From positions 16,184 through 80,183 of the forward strand of contig ONJX01000012.1 of the NCBI GenBank assembly GCA_900318255.1: a stretch of 64,000 bases of DNA. Direction: 5' to 3'. The DNA is from an uncultured Prevotellaceae bacterium. Lineage in GTDB: Bacteria > Bacteroidota > Bacteroidia > Bacteroidales > Muribaculaceae. The position numbers and the translations under genes are program-made. How positions within the stretch are numbered: the stretch's first letter is position 1; each line of letters starts with the position of its first letter. Shown in pieces: positions 58,987-64,000 of this stretch. The notes beneath the pieces are model-generated. The model searched no databases, was not told the origin of the DNA, and was given only the letters and a program-made list of their open reading frames with translations.

Positions 58987-61063
58987 CCTCCTTGCTGCAG
59001 CTGCACTGCAGGCTTGGGCATGTGGCGGTTGGGTTAGACCCAACTACTATATGTTCAGCGTCTTTAACCGCGACATGATGAAGGACCCATTCGCTCAAGA
59101 GACGAAACAGTATTGGGTTGACTACACTGGTGGCGATGAGTCGGCAGAATATTCCTGCGACATACTCGACATGGTCAAGCCCGAGGAATTTGACAAGAGC
59201 GACAATCTAATTATTAGAACCGCTCGCAAACGTGGCGACACCGAGACCCTCAACTACCTGCGTCTGCTCGTGAAGTATCTCAACAACGACGGTTCTGATG
59301 ACAGCGAGTGGAATTATCCCACCAAAGAACAACTCGCTCAACGCAAATCGACCTTGCAGCAGGTGCTCAAGCAGGCTCAGGCTTACAAAGGCACCAAGTA
59401 CAAGAACCAGTATGCCCTGCTGGTGATGCGCTGCAACATGACTGCCGGAAACCATCAGGCAAATATCAACTACTGGGAGAAGAGCGCTCATCGGCTCAAG
59501 GACAACGTGTATAAACGCTGGATGAAGGGCATCTATGCCGGAGCACTCTACAACACCGGCAAGAAGGACAAAGCCTGCGAGATTTATGCCGAACTGGGCG
59601 ACATGACAAGCATAAAATACTGCATGCGCAAGAAACGCAACCTCAAGGGCATCAAAGAAGAATATGCCGCTAACCCTAACTCTCACACCCTCATTTTCCT
59701 GGTTCAGGACTTTGTGAACAACACCCAAGAGACTCTCGACAACGGCAGCGACCCCGAAATCATGCGCTATGTGGAAGCCACTGGCATCTACGAGAACGAG
59801 ATGAATGACTTCATCGATTTTGCCGGAAAGGTGCTTGCCGAGAAGAAGACCAAATCGCCAGCTATGTGGGAGGCAGCGCGCGGCTTCATCAACTACATGG
59901 CCGGCAACCAAGACGATGCCATCAAGCAGCTCACCAACGCCCAGAAGCTCGACGGCACACAGCGCATGAGGGACAACGCCCGCGCCTGCCTCATGCTTGC
60001 CAGCATCAAGAGCGCACAACCCACCAACGAGTATTTTGACTATATGCTCGGAGAGTATAAATGGCTCGAGCAAAAGGCGGGATATGACAAAGACCACTAT
60101 GCCACCGACCCGCACTACAACGACGTGTTTGAGCGCGTGACCTACGACGCTCTGGTGCCTCAATACTACCACTGGGGCATGCCCAACCAGGCAACAGCAC
60201 TACTTGGCATGGCATCACGCAACAACGAATACTCGTCGGAGTACAGTTGCCAGCTCGACTCGCTAAGCTCAAGCGACTTTGAGGGCTTCAAGCACTATCT
60301 CGATAACGGCACCAGCAATGCCTTCGAACGCTGGGTGGCTTCTTATTGCGAAATCGACAACACCAAGTTCAACGACATGATGGGCACCAAGCTAGTGCGC
60401 GAGGGAGAGTTCCAAGCCGCCATCAACTATCTTGAGCAAGTGCCGTTGAGCTATATCTCGGAACAAGGCATCAGCTACTACATGGCACGCAAAGATTATA
60501 ATAAGGTAATATGGATGAAACGCCAGTTCCTGAGTTTCTTGAACGAGGAGCTCACACCAGTGACCACCAATGCCAAGCTGCAATACTGCCGCGACATGGT
60601 GGCACTCGACAACCAGATTGCCAACAGCAACGGCGAAGTGCGCAACGAGCTGCTCTACAAGAAAGCCAACATGCTCTTTCAGGCGAGCCACAAGGGCGAC
60701 TGCTGGTATCTGGCCCACTACCAGAATGGGGTGTATGCCGAGAAGCTGCGTAGTGAGTACGACTTCATTGGCACCGCGCGCCGACTGCTCGTGGCTGCCG
60801 GACACGACACCGAGAACATCGACCTCAAACAGAGGTGTATTTTCGCACAGTCGTTCATTGCCGCCGAGAGCTTTGGTTACTGTGTGACAAGTGTTTATGA
60901 CTGGGACAGCAAAAAATATACTTACACCTTTGACAACGAGCGATATCCACACATACGCTCATTGGAACTGTTGCTTGACTTCGTCAACAAAGATGGCAAT
61001 CCCAATGCCGATTACATGACCAAGTGCGACGTTATCAAAGTGTTCCAGCAATATAACAATTGA
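58964..61063 (+). CDS. Large TPR-like exported protein
   Basis: This 699-aa protein has a signal peptide ('LAAAALQAWACGGW') with a Cys at 20 that may be a lipobox, though residues -3 to -1 are not ideal. The mature part is mainly helical. TPR/Sel1-like helix pairs are visible: 'RWMKGIYAGALYNTGKKDKA', 'FINYMAGNQDDAIKQLTNAQ', 'LVREGEFQAAINYLEQVP', 'ISYYMARKDYNKVIWMKRQF'. It has the conserved 'GGW..PNYYMFSVFNR' start of a Bacteroidota family that I know only as hypothetical. It overlaps the TIM-barrel lipoprotein gene. A periplasmic scaffold role is inferred from the TPRs. Confidence 0.8.
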   Translation: MKKYLILSLLAAAALQAWACGGWVRPNYYMFSVFNRDMMKDPFAQETKQYWVDYTGGDESAEYSCDILDMVKPEEFDKSDNLIIRTARKRGDTETLNYLRLLVKYLNNDGSDDSEWNYPTKEQLAQRKSTLQQVLKQAQAYKGTKYKNQYALLVMRCNMTAGNHQANINYWEKSAHRLKDNVYKRWMKGIYAGALYNTGKKDKACEIYAELGDMTSIKYCMRKKRNLKGIKEEYAANPNSHTLIFLVQDFVNNTQETLDNGSDPEIMRYVEATGIYENEMNDFIDFAGKVLAEKKTKSPAMWEAARGFINYMAGNQDDAIKQLTNAQKLDGTQRMRDNARACLMLASIKSAQPTNEYFDYMLGEYKWLEQKAGYDKDHYATDPHYNDVFERVTYDALVPQYYHWGMPNQATALLGMASRNNEYSSEYSCQLDSLSSSDFEGFKHYLDNGTSNAFERWVASYCEIDNTKFNDMMGTKLVREGEFQAAINYLEQVPLSYISEQGISYYMARKDYNKVIWMKRQFLSFLNEELTPVTTNAKLQYCRDMVALDNQIANSNGEVRNELLYKKANMLFQASHKGDCWYLAHYQNGVYAEKLRSEYDFIGTARRLLVAAGHDTENIDLKQRCIFAQSFIAAESFGYCVTSVYDWDSKKYTYTFDNERYPHIRSLELLLDFVNKDGNPNADYMTKCDVIKVFQQYNN

Positions 61064-61073
61064 GAGCAGCACT

Positions 61074-61841
61074 ATGAAAATCCAATATGCCAGCGACTTG
61101 CATCTGGAGTTCAGGGAAAACACCCGCTACCTCAGTGAGCACCCTCTTGAGGTAGCGGGCGACATCCTGGTGCTTGCGGGCGACATCCTGCTCTTTGGCG
61201 ACAAACAACTTAGCGAGCACCCTTTCTGGGACTGGTGCAGCGACCACTTTGCCCACACCCTCATCGTGCCGGGCAACCACGAGTACTACAACCGCGTGGA
61301 TGTGCTCGCCACCCTTGACGGCTTCACTTATCCCCTGCGCAAGAATGTGACCTACGTCAACAACCGCAGCATCGTCCTGGGCGACACCGAGCTGTTTTTC
61401 ACCACCTTGTGGTCACGCATCAGCGACGACGCTCTCGCTGCCGTGCAGGTGGGCATGAACGACTGCCACCGCATCGCCTATGGCGACCACATCCTGCTCG
61501 CCACCGACTATGCCCGCGCTCACGACAAGTGCATGGCATGGCTCAAGGGTGCGCTCACCAAGTCAAGCGCACTGCACAAGGTGGTGGTCACTCACCACTG
61601 CCCTATCCTCGCCGAGGACCCTAGATATGAGGACAATGGCTTGTCGTCGGCATTTGTCGTTGACCTCGAGGAATTCATCGAGCACAGCAGCATCGACTAC
61701 TGGATATTCGGGCACACTCACTGGAACGCCAAGCGTGGCACCCGCGTGGGCAACACCACCCTGCTCACCAACCAGATGGGCTACCTCACCCACGGTGGCG
61801 AGGATGGTTTCAACCTGGGCGAGGCAATAGAAATAGGCTAA
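61074..61841 (+). CDS. Metallophosphoesterase
   Basis: This 255-aa cytoplasmic protein has all calcineurin-like metal motifs: 'QYASDLHLEF' (D-x-H, ~8-10), 'GDILLFGDK' (G-D), 'IVPGNHEYY' (G-N-H-E), 'VVTHHCPI' (H) and 'WIFGHTHWN' (G-H-x-H). It is the compact DLH-group often annotated as phosphohydrolase. The substrate is unknown (phosphodiester or nucleotide). It starts 10 nt after the TPR gene, so it is co-transcribed with that pair. Confidence 0.93.
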   Translation: MKIQYASDLHLEFRENTRYLSEHPLEVAGDILVLAGDILLFGDKQLSEHPFWDWCSDHFAHTLIVPGNHEYYNRVDVLATLDGFTYPLRKNVTYVNNRSIVLGDTELFFTTLWSRISDDALAAVQVGMNDCHRIAYGDHILLATDYARAHDKCMAWLKGALTKSSALHKVVVTHHCPILAEDPRYEDNGLSSAFVVDLEEFIEHSSIDYWIFGHTHWNAKRGTRVGNTTLLTNQMGYLTHGGEDGFNLGEAIEIG

Positions 61842-61923
61842 ATCATGGTTTGCTTCGACCAGCTAACTTATATGCATTTTGACAGGCATTTGATGCCAGC
61901 AAACTAAAGATTTTGTAAAAAAA

Positions 61924-61954
61924 TTTGCCAGTAACAAAAAAAGTTGTACCTTTG
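61924..61954 (+). promoter_or_regulatory. Promoter of the SRP RNA
   Basis: TTTG (61924-61927), 19-bp spacer, TACCTTTG (61947-61954): the full Bacteroidota -33/-7 arrangement, 6 bp before the RNA start. Confidence 0.85.
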
Positions 61955-61959
61955 CACCC

Positions 61960-62062
61960 GGGTAAGTCCTACACGGCCAGCTCCCTGCCAATCCCCCAGG
62001 TCTTGACCGAAGCAAGGGTAACAGGTTGTAGCGGCGCGATGTAGTCTTCTTACCCTTTTTTT
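61960..62062 (+). ncRNA. ffs: Signal recognition particle RNA (4.5S-type)
   Basis: About 96 nt form one long hairpin closed by GGGTAAG (61960-61966) and CTTACCC (62049-62055), followed by seven T (terminator). The apical part contains CCCCCAGGTCTTGACCGAAG then CAAGGGTAACAGG, the arrangement of the domain IV Ffh-binding helix with its tetraloop and asymmetric internal loop. A full -33/-7 promoter lies just upstream. It assembles with Ffh to target membrane proteins. Length and loop order fit small Bacteroidota SRP RNAs as I recall them. Confidence 0.85.
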
Positions 62063-62168
62063 GTACCCTCTTGTCAACAATTGACATTCACCTATACATC
62101 AGAAGGTTAGCCATCTCACTTAGCTAACCTTCTGTTTTGTTTATTTATATTTAAAGGTGTAGATAGAG

Positions 62169-62939
62169 CTACTTGGTGAGCGCGTGACGGCGCAGCTCGC
62201 TGATGGTGATGGCTGCGGCGATGCCCACATTGAGGCTCTCGCTGCGACTCCCCTTGCGTGGCATAGCCGGGATGAGCAGGCGCTGTGTGACGTGCTCGGC
62301 CACCTTTGGGCTGATGCCCTGCCCCTCGTTGCCAAAGATGACGAACGCTCCGCCTTGTGGCAGCTTTGAGCTGTAGATATTGTCTCCGTCGAGGAAAGTG
62401 CCAAGCACTGGCATGTCGCTGTAGTCGTCGAGCAAGAAATCGAGGTCGCAATAGTGCACCTTCACCCGGCTGATGGCACCCATCGTGGCCTGCACCACCT
62501 TGTGGTTATAGACATCAACCGTAGAGCGACTGGCAAAAACGTTCTTGATGCCAAACCAGTCGGCAAGGCGCATGATGGTGCCCAAGTTGCCTGGGTCCTG
62601 AATGTTGTCGAGCACGATGTTGAGCGAGGATCGCACCTCGTCATCGGTGTACTCAACCTGTGGTATCTCATATACCGCCATCACGTCGCTGGGCGTGGTA
62701 AACTGCGACATGCGTGCCATCTGGCTCTTGTGGGCAAGCACGAGCTTGGGATAGTGCTCGGCAGTGCCCTGCTGCTCATACCATGCTTTGGTGGCAATGA
62801 GGTAGCGGCAGTTGAACGCATTCCACGTGTCGCGCACGCATTTCCATCCCTCGGCGACAAAGAGCCCTTCCTTGTCGCGAAATTTCTTCACTGCCAGCGA
62901 CGATACCAGCTTTATGATTCCGTTGTTGATGTCTTGCAT
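62169..62939 (-). CDS. TrmH/SpoU-family RNA methyltransferase
   Basis: This 256-aa SAM-dependent 2'-O-methyltransferase has a small N-terminal substrate-binding domain ('KKFRDKEGLFVAEGWKCVRD') and a SPOUT knot domain with the three motifs: 'LDNIQDPGNLGTIMRLADWF' (motif 1), 'FVIFGNEGQGIS' (motif 2) and 'LLIPAMPRKGSRSESLNVGI' (motif 3). The target may be rRNA (RlmB/TsnR-like) or tRNA; this cannot be decided. A T-rich stretch follows its stop. Confidence 0.93.
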   Translation of the reverse strand: MQDINNGIIKLVSSLAVKKFRDKEGLFVAEGWKCVRDTWNAFNCRYLIATKAWYEQQGTAEHYPKLVLAHKSQMARMSQFTTPSDVMAVYEIPQVEYTDDEVRSSLNIVLDNIQDPGNLGTIMRLADWFGIKNVFASRSTVDVYNHKVVQATMGAISRVKVHYCDLDFLLDDYSDMPVLGTFLDGDNIYSSKLPQGGAFVIFGNEGQGISPKVAEHVTQRLLIPAMPRKGSRSESLNVGIAAAITISELRRHALTK

Positions 62940-62991
62940 TTCTATTGTTGGTTAGATAACGATTACTGGAGTAGTACCTAATTCAATATCA

Positions 62992-63999
62992 TTACATTGG
63001 CACTTCGGTCTTGCGTTGCTTGCTTGGCGGTGGTGGCACCGCAATGCCGCGGTTAGAGCTGGTGGGGTCGGTGCTGGCCTTTTTGCGTGGCGGAACACCG
63101 CCAGCTGGCGTCTGTGGCTTGGGCTCCTCAGGGGTAGCAACGGGTGCCTCGGGCACTTCTTTTTCTATCTCCTTGTAGTCATTCTTGTTATCAAAGGCAT
63201 CGGGATAAGGGTCACCTTCCTTCACCCGTGGCACCTTCACATTGCTCCCAGTGGGTAAAGGAATATTGCTAACCCTTGGCGCCGGTGTCACCGACACGTT
63301 GCTGCCAGTGGGCGGCTGTCCCACATTGCTCTCGCCGTCAAAGGGCTCTAATGGCTCCTCGGGTACCACGTCATTAACAGGTATCTCCTTACTGATAATC
63401 ACGTCGGGGTCGCTCGACTGCTCAGCCTTACTCTTCTCGGGCACCTCTTTGGCAGCTTCTTTCTTGTTGCCCAGCAGCAACAGAGCAGCTATCGCACCAA
63501 TAAATAGCAAAGCGGCAATAAGCATCCACAGCGTGCGCTTCGACGATTTTTTTCTTGCTGGGGCGGGCATGGGTTGTGCGGGTGCTGCAGGAGTGGCGAC
63601 AGTGGCTTGCGCCTCTTCGCCAGTCACAGTAGCAGCAGGCATCTCGCCATGCGACAACACCTCTTCCAGCTCATTATCGTCGAGGCCATCGTCACCCATG
63701 AATGGCGGTGGAGTCTCGGGAGCGGGAGGCGGTGCGACGGGTGCCGGCGGCGGAGTGGGCGTGGCAGCTCTAGGTGTGAGAATCACACTGCGACGCACCA
63801 TCTTGTCGCACATCAGGCGCTCGGTGTTCACCAGCAAGTGGTCGCCGTCTTCCTTCTCCACACTCTCCACTTCAATAAGCAGGATGCTATGGTTAGTGGG
63901 CACCACATCGGTGAGCATCTTGAGCGATGCCAACTTCTGGGCACTGCTCAGGCTGCTGTGGCACAGCACGTCCTTGAGTTTCTTATCGCTCAATGCGCT
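62992..63999 (-). CDS. Pro-rich single-pass membrane protein (5' end beyond window)
   Basis: The readable part is ~335 aa; the frame is still open at the window edge with no ATG, so the true start lies outside. N-terminal ~70 residues are a folded part ('LSSAQKLASLKMLTDVVPTN', 'LIEVESVEKED'). A Pro/Ala-rich linker (~80-150) leads to a basic stretch and one membrane helix (~155-175, 'TLWMLIAALLFIGAIAALLL'). The outside part is low-complexity, rich in Pro, Glu, Lys, Ser and 'PTGSNV' repeats (GESNVGQPPTGSNVSVT, PLPTGSNVKV). It may link cytoplasm to periplasm like TonB or FHA-adjacent scaffold proteins. No family is assigned. Confidence 0.7.
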   Translation of the reverse strand, partial: SALSDKKLKDVLCHSSLSSAQKLASLKMLTDVVPTNHSILLIEVESVEKEDGDHLLVNTERLMCDKMVRRSVILTPRAATPTPPPAPVAPPPAPETPPPFMGDDGLDDNELEEVLSHGEMPAATVTGEEAQATVATPAAPAQPMPAPARKKSSKRTLWMLIAALLFIGAIAALLLLGNKKEAAKEVPEKSKAEQSSDPDVIISKEIPVNDVVPEEPLEPFDGESNVGQPPTGSNVSVTPAPRVSNIPLPTGSNVKVPRVKEGDPYPDAFDNKNDYKEIEKEVPEAPVATPEEPKPQTPAGGVPPRKKASTDPTSSNRGIAVPPPPSKQRKTEVPM

Positions 64000-64000
64000 T

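Noticed and set aside
59207..60172. 321-codon minus-strand open frame
   Set aside because: Antisense shadow of the TPR-like exported protein.
61960..62062. tRNA or riboswitch at the SRP RNA position
   Set aside because: A single long hairpin with domain IV-like loops, a full promoter and a terminal T-run fits SRP RNA; no cloverleaf or downstream regulated gene is present.

Overview
The window looks like a chromosomal segment of a gut-type member of the Bacteroidales (phylum Bacteroidota). Genes lack clear Shine-Dalgarno sites and often have A-rich leaders. At least a dozen upstream regions carry the Bacteroidota -7 box TAnnTTTG. Many products are phylum-typical: SusF-style small lipoproteins, OMP_b-brl barrels, a GldE-type CBS protein, and an ECF sigma factor paired with a TM-plus-barrel protein. 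The style of the intergenic repeats and the C-terminal tail of the first gene suggest Muribaculaceae or a near relative; this last step is inference. No rRNA, tRNA, CRISPR array, transposase or phage gene was seen.

Layout. 1-15.5 kb: a giant secreted protein, a PreA-type dihydropyrimidine dehydrogenase with an extra Fe-S domain, a Cache/PP2C/HATPase signalling protein, an alginate-export-like porin, GldE, a C69 dipeptidase and a DUF3667 membrane protein. 15.9-24.3 kb (minus): a DUF3108 protein, then seven packed genes for exported proteins. These include a large protein with a lipase-like fold whose nucleophile position is Ala, a TPR/barrel protein and a thioredoxin-fold protein. The set is preceded by a structured RNA with mutually exclusive terminator and anti-terminator stems. 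25-27.3 kb: FKBP lipoprotein and glycyl-tRNA synthetase. 27.7-37.5 kb (plus): a region that reads as phosphate or polyphosphate biology: a DUF47/PhoU-like protein, a PiT-like membrane protein fused to a DNA-binding helix-turn-helix, an OprO/P porin, a lamin-tail lipoprotein, two CYTH-type proteins and an SLC13 transporter. 41-43.2 kb (minus): DUF2490, DUF4956 and a VTC-type polyphosphate polymerase, extending that theme. 37.8-41 and 43.3-49.7 kb: housekeeping genes (engB, nitroreductase, DUF2520, glycosyltransferase, speA, mtgA, aminotransferase). 49.7-56 kb: accessory genes (PIN toxin pair, ECF sigma/barrel pair, DUF1016 nuclease, RhuM-like membrane protein). 56-64 kb: tannase-like esterase, a lipoprotein/TPR pair, metallophosphoesterase, SRP RNA, TrmH methyltransferase and a truncated Pro-rich membrane protein.

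The most unusual feature of the DNA itself is between the genes. Many boundaries hold degenerate tandem arrays of 7- or 8-bp words, a different word at each site, often starting right at a stop codon. Three dispersed palindrome families (called PAL1, PAL2, PAL3 here) are mixed among them. The best candidates for undescribed biology are the RNA-switched exported cluster (16.9-24.3 kb), the PiT-HTH phosphate locus, the RhuM-membrane fusion, and the word-array/palindrome system.
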